From NCBI GenBank assembly GCA_013398955.1, contig VWPU01011592.1, positions 1-64,000 of the forward strand: a DNA stretch of 64,000 nucleotides, read 5' to 3'. The stretch comes from Callaeas wilsoni. Lineage: Eukaryota > Chordata > Aves > Passeriformes > Callaeidae. How positions within the stretch are numbered: the first letter of the stretch is position 1; each line of letters begins with the position of its first letter. The notes under the pieces were generated by a model. It did not search any database and had not been told where the DNA came from. It saw nothing but the letters and a program-made list of their open reading frames with translations. This document shows, piece by piece, positions 1 through 13,252 of the stretch. The position numbers and the translations under genes were made by a program.

Positions 1-1349
1 CTGTCTCTCAAACTGAGACAGGCATCAATCTAATGTCAGTGTGCTGGTTGGATGAGGGCAAGCCTGGGCTGCCTGTTAGCCTGCTCTCTTAAGCTTTGGT
101 ATTCATTCTGCTTTTCTTCCTGGAGACTCTTTCTGGGATACATGGAATGAAACTGTGCTTGTGTGTTAAATGTGATGGGGACTTCTTATGAACTACTTTG
201 CTGCAGTCAAACTAGTCAGTTTTTCCATTTTGCTAGCTGCAATGGCTTCTTAGCCCCAAGTTTCCCTAGGGAATTTCATTTGGACTGGGATATAGGGAAA
301 TCACAGTCCTTGCACTGGTGCATAGAAGGAGGAACTGGAAGTGTGAGTGCTAAAGTAGCAGTATTTGAACCTCAGTAATTCACCTGCCATACTTGTCTTT
401 CCTGGCCCATGTTGGTGAGAAACAATGTCTGATCCTGGCCTTCTAGACAGCCACATTGGGAAGCAGGAAGGAATGCAGACATCTGGAGAATTCCACATGT
501 GCGTGTATGCACAGAAAGAATTGAGTAATAAAATATAATTATATTGCTGGATATTTTAATTAGGAATTGATTGTATTTTTGTGGTGAGAAAAAAGGAGCT
601 TGAAGATGGTTATGCAAGATGATATTGTAAACCAAGTTTCAGGATTAGTGTGTTTGAAACAGCTTCCACACCTGTGCTCTGGAAGACTGGAGAAGATATG
701 AAGAATGGCTTTGGGGTGTGGGACAGTTCTTTCTGCTTCTTCAAATTTTTTTATCAAGTGTGGATATATAGTTCTTGTCTCAGTCCTTTCCTTTTTGTTA
801 AGTTTTTATCAAATAGGAATGTATTTCTTGACTGAGATAATATGGATTTGTACATTTTAACACCTGCGCAGGGTAACTAGTTTTCATCTGTGCTGTGGCA
901 GTGAGCAGGAACAAGAACTTCAAGAGGCCTGACTTGGCACACTCGCAGCAAAATTGATTTCTTTACCTCATGATCTTGATAAACTACAAATTACTTTACA
1001 GGAGATACAAATCTGTTTATCAGCTAATTGTAGGTTCATATAAAATTAAGTCTGTAAGATAGATATGGATGTCATACTGAGCAACAACTGAAAAGCAGAT
1101 TTTCTAGACAAGTTTGTAAGACTTTTAAACTGATATCTGAAGATAACACACATAGTATTTATTTGTTAGTGCTTATATTCATCTTCTATGGTATTTTGCT
1201 TACAGCAATGCTCTGTTTCTTGCTTGAAGCAAATGATTCAGCTAGCTGTAGTCAAACATAAAAATGCCTGTGTGCATGCTTCTCAGTCTCACACAAGTAT
1301 GTTCCGGATGTAGCTGAATCATCCGGAAGCAATGTATGGCTCTTTCATT

Positions 1350-1595
1350 GGATTTCTATTTGTCCTGCATTATCAGCACTAAAATACGTGTATCCCTAAA
1401 GCAATAATAGTTTAAGAAGTGTTTGCTTTACTCTGGCTCCTTTTCATGGTTGTTCTGAGTGTTCTTTGGTTTGGATTTCTATTTGTCAGCATTATCAGCC
1501 ACTAAAATACATACATCCCTGAAGCATTAATGTGCCACAAAGTGTCTGGTCTGCTGCATTTCACTTTCGCCCTTGCTCTGTGTGTTCTGTACTCT
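1350..1595. repeat. Tandem duplication, two 123-bp units
   Basis: Unit 1 starts GGATTTCTATTTGTCCTGCA at 1350. Unit 2 starts GGATTTCTATTTGTCAGCAT at 1473. Both continue with ATTATCAGC, CACTAAAATAC and ATCCCT-AAGCA blocks, and the middle parts are more diverged. The end of unit 2 is approximate. Confidence 0.85.
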
Positions 1596-1929
1596 GGAAA
1601 TTGTCTTGTTACAGGGTCTGTAGCCATATGTTTTGTAAGTCACAGTAAACTTTGCCAGTGCATGTACCAGATGAGATTGCCTGTTCTACCACCTGGAACC
1701 CATTCCATTTGCTTGCTGCTGTAGAAGCAATTGTAGCCAGAACACTGTTGCAAGAAAAAAAAAAAAATTCATGCTGATACAAAGAGCTACAGACACAAAG
1801 CCTCAAACTCATCTTGCCATAACATGAAGTTTTTAGTGTAATGCACAAACCTGAATGACAGTCTTATGTTAAAATAAGTTAAATTTATGCATGTGGTTGT
1901 TTTGCTTTGCCACTCACTTGAAATACTGC

Positions 1930-2107
1930 AATGAGGGTGCTGAAGCATTGGAATAGATTGCCCAGAGAAATTGTGGATCTGCCCTGGAAGGGGCTTTGAG
2001 TAACTTGGTCTAATGGAAGGTGTCCCTGCCCATCCTGTGGCAGGGCAGTTGGAACTAGATAATCTTTAAGGTCTTCTCCAACCCAAACCATTCTATGATC
2101 CTATGAA
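1930..2107 (+). mobile_element. CR1 LINE 3' fragment, sense
   Basis: A 5'-truncated avian CR1 non-LTR retrotransposon tail. It opens with the GAGGGTGCTGAAGCATTGGAA / TTGCCCAGAGAA block and ends in CCAACCCAAACCATTCTATG followed by a second, imperfect octamer (ATCCTATGA), the characteristic CR1 3' terminus. Only untranslated and terminal ORF2 sequence remains, so it is not mobile. Confidence 0.93.
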
Positions 2108-5100
2108 TAGGAAAATGTCTGTTGTGCTGGTGAAAGACTTGACCTGCACAATGAGTCCCCAAGTGTCTGATGCAGTCTTTTGCTGAGTAAACATAAGACC
2201 AATCTGTAATTCTTGGATTTGTCACTTTCTGGCATTTGGATCATCAGGTGACTGTGGTGCTTTATGCCTCCATTTTTCTTTCTGTAAGGTGGAACTGATG
2301 TTTGCATTTTCAAAAGTACTCTTGGACTTATTAAAAAACAAATAATACTATTTTTTTCTATCAGTCATAACCTGTTCAACACTGCAGTTTCGGTTAATGG
2401 ACCTTTTAGTCTGATTTTCAGTTTCTCAGCTAATTTCCTCTATAGTCAGATCTCTGTCCCTCCTTGGCGTGTTTGGCGTGCAGACAGGCAGTACTGTTGG
2501 TGGTACTTCTCAGAGAAGTCTGGTCTCAGGACAGCCTGACATTCAGTTTTACTGAAATGCAGGTAAATTATTTGTTACAAATTAATTAATTGCTATTTAA
2601 TGAATTTTAAATTTCATTATTCAATTACCACTTGACTTTGTACCTGTAAGTAATTCTACTTTAACTGGAAGTACAAACTGTGCATTCATAGATATGTATA
2701 TATACAAATTGGCACATACTTGTCATTGAGAAGAAAAAGATTGCCAAAAACCAAGCCACCTCTAAAAAGCATTCTAAGATGTATCTCAGTGGAGTAATGT
2801 AGACTTAACTTCCAGAATGTACTCTGACATGCTGGATCATGACCATGCTTATTCTTCAGTTTCTCCCACAAGCCTATTCTGTGCCTTATGAGCAATTGGC
2901 ACAAGAGCCATTAAAGGACTGCCACTAAATGCTTTTGGTAAATCATGCCTAAACTTGAGTTTTCTGATATGGTATATTGAAACACTGCTCAAAGAGTCTG
3001 TACATATTAGCAATTAAAAAGTCCTTTAAACTAAGAAAGGACAACAGTGTAAACTCAGAATAAGCAGGTGAATGTGAACTTGACAGTATTTGAAAGGTAG
3101 ATCTCAAGATGACGAGCAGTAGACATTTAAAGTGCTGAAAGCACATGCTGCATTGGAAGCATAGTCCATGGGGAGTTTTTCTAGCTGTTACATTATTGCA
3201 CTAGGTTACAAGTATTAGGGAGGAGGATTCTGTTATTGAGGAAGTTGTCTTTGGTGGCAGAAAGAGTAGCATTCTGCTAGAGTAGTGTCTTCTTCCCAAC
3301 CTCATTGACAAAAGCCTGTCATCAACATGTGTGCTTTGCAATGGATTGTAAAATTTTATAGGGAAGATACTGTGGTTTCATTATTTTCTTACTGTATGCA
3401 AGTGTAAATAATACTAACTGGGCAGGTAGGAGTGGGTAGTGATTAATTCAGAGATCCAGTCACCCGTGAGCTGTTTTGTGCTTTGTTGCAAGTTCCTAGT
3501 GCTTTATTAGAAGCTGTCACAACTGGTTCCTTTCCTACTCACAGTTACTTTATTGGTGCTCAGTTTAATGATTCTTCCCCAGTGGGTAATTAATTCTGCT
3601 TTCTGATGTTGCTCTCCTGCAGTATCGTCAGCAGTCCCTACCTTTTGTTTTGGGAAATAAGAAGGAGGAAGTAGACCAAAAATGTTTTTAAGTGTAAATA
3701 AAGTAATTTTTACTTTCGAGTGAAAATTCAATTACATGTAGCTAGGTTTTACCATAATTGATGTTTCAATTAAATTTTGCTTTATGAAAACTTAATTAAA
3801 AGATCAGGTGAAATGTGATATAGGGAAAATCAAGATGGAAGACAGTAATTACTTGATAGAGTTTCTTTCGAAAGAGTCCTTTGAGGAATCAGACATCCTT
3901 CCCTGCTCTGGTCTTAGTTTTCAGTTATCCTCAAGTATGGAAATTTCTTCATAAATTTTTCTCTGTGAAAGTGGAGTAATGCTGTAATCTCAGGACTTGC
4001 AAAGTTCGTTTTTCAGAGAGAGCCTGGATTTAGTTATTTTTCTCAGTGTGGCTTGTGCATGAATCTTTTCACTTAAAGCTTGAGCCTCAAATGAGAATCT
4101 CTTGTCACTTCGAATGGGAATGTGGCTTCATTTTTAACTGTAAACTTTTCAGTTTTAAGGATGGAATCTACTTCTAAGTGGGAGCAGATATGAAGGAGTC
4201 AAAATTTACTACTCTGTAGTGGCTGTGCCTCAAGTACAAAAAAGCGGGGTCACTTAGAGGCTGGCAGACAGCAAACTAAAGCAGTGGAGTATTTCATCGC
4301 CCAGCTTGTTATCTGACAGCTTGCTCTGATTTATTGTAACTTGTGTAGTGCAAGTCACAGGAAAAGCAGATTTTATCTTAGAGATACTTGCTGTATCTGT
4401 GTTAATTGGAGTGGGACTGTCAGATAGGCTTTTTTAAATTGCAGCTCCTAATTTTTCTTAAAATTTCTCATTTTCACTATTCTCTCACTGTGTAGGGGCA
4501 ACACAGCAGACTGACGGATAGGAGAATCAGTGTAGTGCCCTGAGTTGCGGAATGGCACTTTAGATACCCATCTTTATTTCCTCTCAATCTTTAGGTTATC
4601 TAGAGTTATCAGAGGCTTGTATCACTTAATGAGATTTACCAAGAACAATGCAGTGTTTGCCCAGCTTTCTCTGTAGGCTGACCTGGAGCTCTGCCTGAAT
4701 CCTCCCCTGCTAATGTGCCTGGAGAATGAAAATAGGGCAAGAAAGACCTGCTCTGCAGGGGGACCTCAGGTGTTGTGCTTGATGCTCTGAGCACAGACCT
4801 AACAAAGTGCAAAATAAACGTTGAAGTAAAGCAATTGTTACCAGAAATACATCTGTTGTTTGGAAAATGACTGTCCATCGCAATGCATCTAGACAACTGC
4901 AAGTTGTCAAAAATTGAAAGTCATGAGAGCAACGTTTCCCAGAAAGCTCTTTGGCAGTCCATTTCGCTGACAAAATTTAGCAGTAATTTCTTCCTGCCTG
5001 CAGCATCCATCCACTCCTGGTTAGCTGAAGCTTCCTCAGTGTTTTGTCCCTTAGATGTTGGTACTGGAGTAGTGGATCTGTTCCTTTTTTCCTTTTAGCA

Positions 5101-8100
5101 CTTGACACTACTGTCTTGCTTTTTTCCCCCTCAGGTGCAGCAGCCTCATTCTTCACTTGTAACTTCTTTTTTTTTGTCAGTATAAGGCACTGGTGGAAGT
5201 AAATACACGTTGAAATAGTTTAAAGTAACCTTGTATCCCTTGACAGCTTGAATATTACACCATGAGTGCTGCAGTTGTGATAGTGTAGGAGAGCAGTCAC
5301 AAGTCATTTCTATGTGTAAACCTGTGTGACATGAAGAAATTCAGAATTGGCTTATCCCTCTGCTAAGGGCACTCTAATGCAAGATCCTTGTCCTAATAGT
5401 TAAATCCCTCTCTGAGACTTAAACTCTTTTCTTGAGAGATCTGTACTTGGGATTCCTCCATAGGATGTTCTTCTATTACAGTCGCATGGCACTGAGCAGC
5501 TGTTATTGGATTGGTGGCAGGGAAACTCCAGATCATGAGGAAAAGGACTCATGGCAGCTGGATATTTAAGCTGAGCTGCTTCTCTTAAAGCAAAGAAGTG
5601 TGCGGCACTGGTTGACTTCACCCATGTGCACTGGGAAGGCCTTACTCTCCCTAGCAAGCAAAATGTACGTGCTACAGAAGGTACCTTGAGGAAGAAGTAC
5701 TGTGCTGATTTCTACCACCTCCCAACCTCCAATACTGCAAATATTTTCCCATATGGTCAAAAAGGTGTTTTATTATCTCTACATGGATCACTTGCGTTTG
5801 TAGACATGAGCTTGGTTGTATATGAATCTTCTAGTGTAGAAAGAAACTGAGCCATTGCTATGATTTCTGTATTTTCATTATAAATGTAGTTATACTTACA
5901 TTACTGTCATGAGTGCTACTTGCATTATAAAGGCATAATTGAAACTTAGTTTTAAAAATCAAGCCTTAAGCTGTAAAAGGCTTACAAGGCTTTTGTTTAT
6001 TTTTTAGAGCAATTAGTTATAAAACCATGTAACTGGTACCTGTCTTCCTACCAGTCAGGCTGTTTTCTATGCAAGTGGATAAATGTAGCAATTCCTATGA
6101 AAATATAGTTCTGTGTTTTGATGTTTGCAATGTATTTACCCATGGCAAGCACAAAAATACTGGGAATATACATTAGACAGTATTTTTTTGAATGGCTTTC
6201 CTGAATAGGAAATGAAATAATTCAGTGTTAGTTTTTCTCTAAAATGTTCATTTGTTTCTCTAAAACACTAAGTTTGCAATGAGATTCGTCTTTCTAATTT
6301 TTATTTTTCTTTGAATTAATTGCAAGTGGTAGGTAAGAAAATGCGTTCTTCTTCTCATCTTCATCTGAAGCTTCATGTTTGGAGACTGTTGCTAGACTTT
6401 TAACCCAGTGAAACCTAAAGCTGTTTACAGAGAAGTTAACCAGTTTCACTGTTTTGATAGCTGCACTTGTAGAAAGAGGCACTGTTAAAAACAATTTAGG
6501 TCTTAGTTGAAGAGTATAACTGTAGCTTTCAGGTATAACCTGAAGGCATGCTTTTGGCTGAGTTGTAGTTCAGCTTCTAAAGCTTGTTCATGCTTGTACA
6601 GGTATCACTTCCCTTAGAATTCTTGAAAGTTGGGTATAGCATCACTGTCATAGAATTAGGGAAAAAATGGTATATAAACAAAAGTGTAAAGTTAGGAAGG
6701 AACATTTATTTTCTGTATAGCTTTCAAAACATTACCCTTGTCCTCTGAAAATAAAATTTCTCTGCACAGAAAATGTGTTAATCCTTGAAGCATTCAACCA
6801 TTATTCTGGAGTTTTGATGTGGGATTGGATTTTTTCAACCATGTAAAGATTGTGTTTACAATGCTGACTTTCTGGCATATGTGAATGGCTGTGCAGATGA
6901 GCCCCGGCGAATCTTCCTGGGTCATTATAAAACCATACTTCCCTGTTGGAAATTGCAGTTTGTGTGGCTAAGTCAGCAGAAAGAGCCAGATTGCCACCCT
7001 CAGCCTCTCAGTTACTGCTTGTGGTGATCTGTGCCTCAGCACGATTCCATGCCAGCCACCAGATCAGGAGCCTCAGATGGCCAGTGGGGTAGCGAGATGT
7101 GGGTACTCATCCAGGTCCCCTGCCTGGGAGTAGCCACTGGATGGGGAAGCAACTCCTTATCTGTGGCTGGGGCTGCCTCAGGACCCGAGCACCTTCACCT
7201 GCCAGTCCTTCCTAGGTGTGAGCAGCACATACAGTGCAGTCTGCTGCTGCTAAAGGATGTCTACAGAAAAGCACTGCTTATCTCAATTAGTATTTATTTA
7301 AACTGAAACCACTCTTGAAGTAGATCAAGTAGTGCTTGACTTACGTGTTTATACAAGCTGTCATAAAGAAAAGCACTATGTTGTATTCATAATTTTCAAG
7401 TGAAAATAAAAAAATGCTCTTCTTTTCTGAAGTGAGAAGTTTTTGCAATGTGGTAAAAATAAAAGTGTTGAGTGGTATAAACATCTAGGCTGCTTTACTC
7501 TTTCACAATGAAAGGCCCGCATCTTACAAGTTACAGATTTTTGCAAATAGTTCTTGATCAAAATGAATTCAGAAGCAGAACAAATTAGGACTTTTTCCTA
7601 GTTGGTTTTGGTAGCTTTTACTTACTTCTAGGGTTGATTGTTGTTCTAGTATTGCTATAATGATTCAAAAATTCATTTCTTCATGATTTCTTGTATGTTT
7701 CTGAAATGAGATCTTACAGATATGACCTACAGGCACAGATTCCCAGTATGGCATTCTCAGTGGGGGTACTCAGGAACTCAGGCACCTGAGTGGGGTCTGG
7801 CTGAGAGTTTCACAGCCTGGATTAATAGGAACAGATGGTAACCATGAAGAATGACTCAATATAGGTAACTAGTTCTGGGTTGCTGGGAAGTGTAAACTGA
7901 CATCTGTAGTGCTAGGTGTGGTCATAGGCTTGGACAGTTGCAAAGAACTTTGCTTCACATTTTCTGGATAATTATCTTGATTATTTTGCCTCTGGTTAAT
8001 TAAATCCCACTCTCTCTTTCTGACTTTGTCACTCAAGATAAATTTCTTCTTAACATGTTTTTTTTTAATTGCTATAACTTTGAATAATCTCAAAATAATT

Positions 8101-11100
8101 TTGAATAGAAAAAGCTATTTGTTTAAGAATAGTTTCTTCCCAAAATGAGCTGTTCCACAGTGCTGCTGTTGAGACTGAGTTGAATAGGACCCCACAGATG
8201 AAGTGGGTCTAAAGTGCTTCTAACACTTAGAATCATAGAATATCCTCAGTATTTTTTAAATTACTGCCTGTTTGTTATTAAAGATTACTGCATTCTTTTT
8301 GTAACTGCTGAACTGTTTTCTTTTAATAAACTGAGTAAACTAAGCTGTATTTTAATAAATCTTCACACTGTAGCCTGTAGGTGGTTCTTGTCTGCCTTCC
8401 CTCAAGTGTCATGGCTCACTTTTTTCCATTTCGTAACCCCCAGTTTCCAGATTAAAAATATTCCTTGACTTAAAGAATTTCAGTGTGGGAAAATCAGTAC
8501 TGTGATAAATAGTTCCTCCTTGATTACGCTTCATTGAATATTCATATCTCTTTACTATATGTGATTACCCTAGGTTGTTCTTCTGAGACACTGTCCTGGA
8601 GATGCCAGAGAAAGGCTTTAACACTTTAATTGTGGAGGAATTGTATTCTTTGTTGGCATGTTAGTTTTTTTATGAGCTGGGTTTACTTCTATATCTTTTA
8701 AACAAAGGAGAGCTTGAAACTTGAAGTGACTCTTGTGGAAGGCTAATGCTATCTTCTTGGGGCATTGCATTTGCTATAGGACAGTTGTGGTTGTTTCTAC
8801 TGGACGCAGTTTGAGGTTTTCTTAAGCGGAGGAGGATTTTGTGGTTTTGATCCATGCTGATAATACACACCAGTGAAAAAGCCTTCTCGTGGTCATCAGA
8901 ATTATTTACCCAGGCTCATTAAGATACAATTGCTCTGTAAATCAGAGACAATATCAACTAGTGAGGAGCTTCATTTGCATTTTTTCAGATTGCTCTGGTC
9001 CTTCACTCGCTCGCAGTTGGATGCCACATAGTAACTTAGGGTTTTGGTTATAATTACATTGTTGGTCACACAGATTTGGGCTGGTGGCTAGTTAAGGACA
9101 TAAAGGTCTGGAATTACTTAGTCTATTAGATATTCAACAGTACAGGTTCTTTAGTTATGAGGAACCAGCTCTCTATAATTCAGTATATTAGTGTTAAAAT
9201 AGCAGACTTAAAAGGCTGCTGATGTTGGACCCCCATTCTACAAGAGATGCACCTAAGTCTGTCCATTATATGTTCTCACGTGGTCTCAGTGCTGCCGGTT
9301 TGCCCCACTGCCCTTGTGCGTTTCAGTGCTCTCCTGTAGCCGAGTACAGTTGTGCCACAGCTAAGAAATTGACTTCTACTAATCTGGAGTAGGGGAGATA
9401 CTAAATGGGAAAGTGTGCTGCTAATCATCCTTGAAATAACTTTCAGTAACCAGTTATAAACTGCTGATAATGCTCTTACCAGATATGTGCAGTGGGTGGG
9501 AAGCCTAGATATTAGAGGGGACTTGAGCTTCCCCTGATGTTCAGACTCAAATACAAGCTGTGCAATGAATATTTTAGCTTTATCTGCCAGGGAAATGGTT
9601 AGTGTACTAGAACAGCATTCAAATGCACTGCTCTCCCGAGTATTTCCTATTAGCATGTTTAATAAGGCACTCTGTTATCCCCTTAGGCTGACTGTCATTA
9701 CTGAAAGCTGAAGTGTTAACCATAACAGCACAAAAGCACTCCATGAGACTATAAAAGGGCTTAATTTCTGATTAGGTTGAGCAATATAACTGTAATATGT
9801 TGTGGAGCTGTCTGTAGACTAGGAGGTGGCTGATTGTTGACAGCTCATCTATGTGTGTTTGTGAAAGCTAATGGTCTTTTAAAATAAGTATCCTTTGCAG
9901 GTAAAGTGTATCCTTTTTTTCAGTGATGGATTTCTTTTCTCCGCAAACTATTTAAATAGATTCTTCTTTGATGGTAAAGATTATACAGTTATTGTAGAAC
10001 TTTTCAATTCTTTCAGGAAGTTAACCAGCATGTTGCCCCTGTCGTCCTGAGTTTTACTACTCAGATGTGAGCAATGTTCTAAAATGATCAGTTGGCAAGA
10101 AAGCTGATTTTGTCAGATTAAAGCAAAAACCTTAAAGCATAATTTAGTGGGAGCACAACTGAAAGGAAGTACTTTATGAAAGTCTCTTTTTCTATATAAT
10201 ATGACATACATCTGGGGTCAATCGTATTTCCAAGGCACTAAATTTAGATTGCCTGTCCAGTATCCAAGATGTAGGAAGTTTACCAGATTTCCTGCAAAGT
10301 TGCTGTGAGAAAACATTAGCTCAGCTCTAGGTTGGCAATTTTCCCCTTGTCACCTTAGGAATTTGCTGTTTACTTATACTCCCCTTGCACCCCCTCAAAA
10401 AGCTCACCTTGCCTTTGTATTCAAACTTTCTTGTAGCATAGCAACCTCTGCTAATATTTAATTCCTGATTCTCCTTGCCGTAAACTTGCTTCTTCATCAG
10501 GTTGCCTCCATAAATCCTCTGTCTGTGGAATCACTTGCTGCTTGGAATCCTTACTATTAACACAAACCATTACAGGGTGCTTCTTAATTAAGTGAGCTTT
10601 AAAGTTGGTAACATTAAAGTTTAACATTTTAATGAAAATTTGCTCTTGGAAGATATGTGAAATATTTTGCCTTGGTTAAGTACCTCAGTGCAGCTTTATA
10701 TGTTAGTGAAGGATGTTCTGAAAGGGACCTTTTTTGTTTCTGCCTGTTCATTTGGAGCTCCTAACAACACAAACTTGTGTAATAAGCTGTGTATGTTCTT
10801 TGTTGTTAATAGAGATTAATTGCTGAGTTGCTGTAGTCTGAAATAGGATCAGAGATTTCTTTGTGCTTTTTTATGATTATTTCACATTTTAATTTTAGTT
10901 TCCATCTGGACAGTCTGGAGTCCCTGGAGTGGTGGTTCAGGTCACTCCATTGTCACAACTAGTCCTGCTTGTGGGCCAGTACAGTCTTCTGATGTCATTG
11001 TGAACTGTTTAAAGGAGATAAGTGGTACAACCCCCTTAAGAGACATGTGGCTGTCCTTCTGGCTGGTTGTGTTCCCTGATTTGCTTGGTTTTCATGCAAA

Positions 11101-13153
11101 GGGTCAGCACAAGCTGGACAGGAGGGACAGAACCATGGTACAAAGAGACACCACTTCCTGGGTGTGCCTCCTTAACACTTGTAGTTAACCATCAGTGCTG
11201 TTTATTGCTAAGCATGAAAGACTAATTGAGTTGCAGCAACAACAAAAGTTTGTCAGGAACCCTTCCCTATGTTTTTGCTGCTCCTGACACTGATTATTGG
11301 CTGACACCAGTGAAAAGACTGACACTTATATTCCTACTACCTTAGAGCTTTTTTATTGTGCTAGGACTAAAAGTGCATCTCATTCAATATCCTGTCTCCA
11401 GCTTTTGTTGCTCATCTGTTGTTTTTATGACGCACCTTCCCTCCTATCTGCAGGAGACATGACAGGAGCTGTAGTGGAAGTCCTGATCTGGACAGGATAC
11501 ATTTATATCTGTTTGATCTTGCAAAAAGAAGTCTATAAAATTATTGCATCTCCTTACCATTAATGCTTAAATGCATTTTATAAACAATAACTTGGATTTC
11601 TTTTTTAGTCCTTGTGTTTTCTACCATAATCTCATTTCGTAAAATATAGTTCTAATTGTCATAGGAGCTCTCCTTCATTGACCTTTTTCTTTCTATTGTC
11701 AGTAGGTTTGTTGACTTAATTTCTGAACTTTTTAATGAATTCTTTATGACGCTTACATGTTCATACTGGAAATACCTTTCTGGATGATAAAGTGATTCTA
11801 AAATGTCTTTCCACACTCTGGTCTATTGATTGTCTTAAAATTGAGCTGTGTACAGACTTGTCTCTGCTTTCTACTGATTAGTCTTCCGATTATAATAGGA
11901 GCCCTAGTAATTAGTCTCCTTAGTGATTTTAGGAGTGAAAAAACATTTAATATGATGATTTCAGACCATTGTGTCATCTGATGCTTCTCGTATAATAATT
12001 AGACGCATCTTCTGGTCGAAATTTAAAGAACCTTCTGTTATGCTTTTTTCCAAGCTATATCCTTTAATGAGGACAGAAAGTTCATGCCTTGGTTACTCAA
12101 GTGGATAAAGACTGGACTTGCCTGCTCTCTTTTCTCATATTTCATAGCTGTGGTGCACAATGTAGAGCTTCAGCCTTCCCTGACAGATTTCCAGTTAATT
12201 GTTTTCATTTTCCTTTTCTCATGTCTTGTCACTTATCAGCTCTATTAGTTAGGTAGTAATATACTTGCCTGCAGCAAGAATCTTTTATTTGGTGTGAGCA
12301 GTTGAACAGTGAGAGCATATGAGAAAATGTCATCTAAGTGTAAATGAAAGCATTCTCATATGAAGGATTAAGGAAAGATTGCATTGCAGCTATATTTGTT
12401 TTGCTAGGAAAGCTGTTCTTTGTTTTCAAATTTCCTTAATATCTAGCTATTAAAATAATTACATAAAAAATACTGGTTATGTATTTTAGAGATTTTTATA
12501 CTTCACTAATGCTTAATGCCTTGCTTCTGACTATGCCTTTTCAGAAGAACTTACTCTCCTGTGTCCTAGTGTGTCTTAAATGGAAATCAGAGGAGGAAAG
12601 TCTGGAGAACATCAATGCATTCTACGGCAACTAAAAGCAAATGAGTAATGTAAATAACACTTGAGAATCTAAAACTTTATTTTTTTAAAGTCATAAGATT
12701 TTTTTCCCTTATTTTGATCAGTTTCGGAATAGTCTTTTTTTTTTACTCCTGCTGTTTTTTTTGAGAAGAGCTTTGGTTTTGTGTATGAATGCTTGCTGCA
12801 TGACAGTCAGATAAACTGGGAAGGCTTTCCTAATCACCTCCTCCTGTTTCCTGAAACCTCCTGCTGCACTCTTTCAGACTCAGAGTAGCAAAGCATATCT
12901 TTTGATACTGAAATGGTGATTGAATATATGTAACAAGTGTGTCTTCTGAATTGAGATTTTTCCTTGTTTTGAACCCGTAGGTTTTGGGACACACAGCAGA
13001 GGAAGTCAGGTCTGAATAGAAATCCAGAAAGCCTGTTTTAGACAGCAGCGCTGTGGACACATTTCTCAGGGCGAGAAAGCTGGCATGGAAGTTGCAGAAT
13101 TAGAGTCATTTTGGTTGGATATCCACATGCTGAGATGGTCAAGGCCTAACTGA

Positions 13154-13252
13154 GCATGGTTCTGGGCAGCCTGCTCTAGCTGCCCCTGCTTGAACAACGC
13201 TTAGCCTAGATGGTCTTCAAATGTTTCTGGCAATCTAAGCAATTCTGTGTGT
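13154..13252 (+). mobile_element. Old CR1 LINE tail, sense
   Basis: A diverged copy of the CR1 3' end: TTCTGGGCAGCCTGCTCTAG, then a TGCCCCTGCTTGAAC block, a TAGATGGTCTTCAAA block (the consensus 'agatgacctccaga') and AATTCTGTGTG at the end. It is about 100 bp and strongly decayed. Confidence 0.75.

Noticed and set aside
8229..8252. CR1-like start (AGAATCATAGAATATCCTCA)
   Set aside because: Only about 23 bases match the antisense CR1 end before the sequence diverges; too short to call an insertion.
9276..9656. 126-codon - strand open frame
   Set aside because: No domain, no splice context and no CpG or codon signal; consistent with chance.
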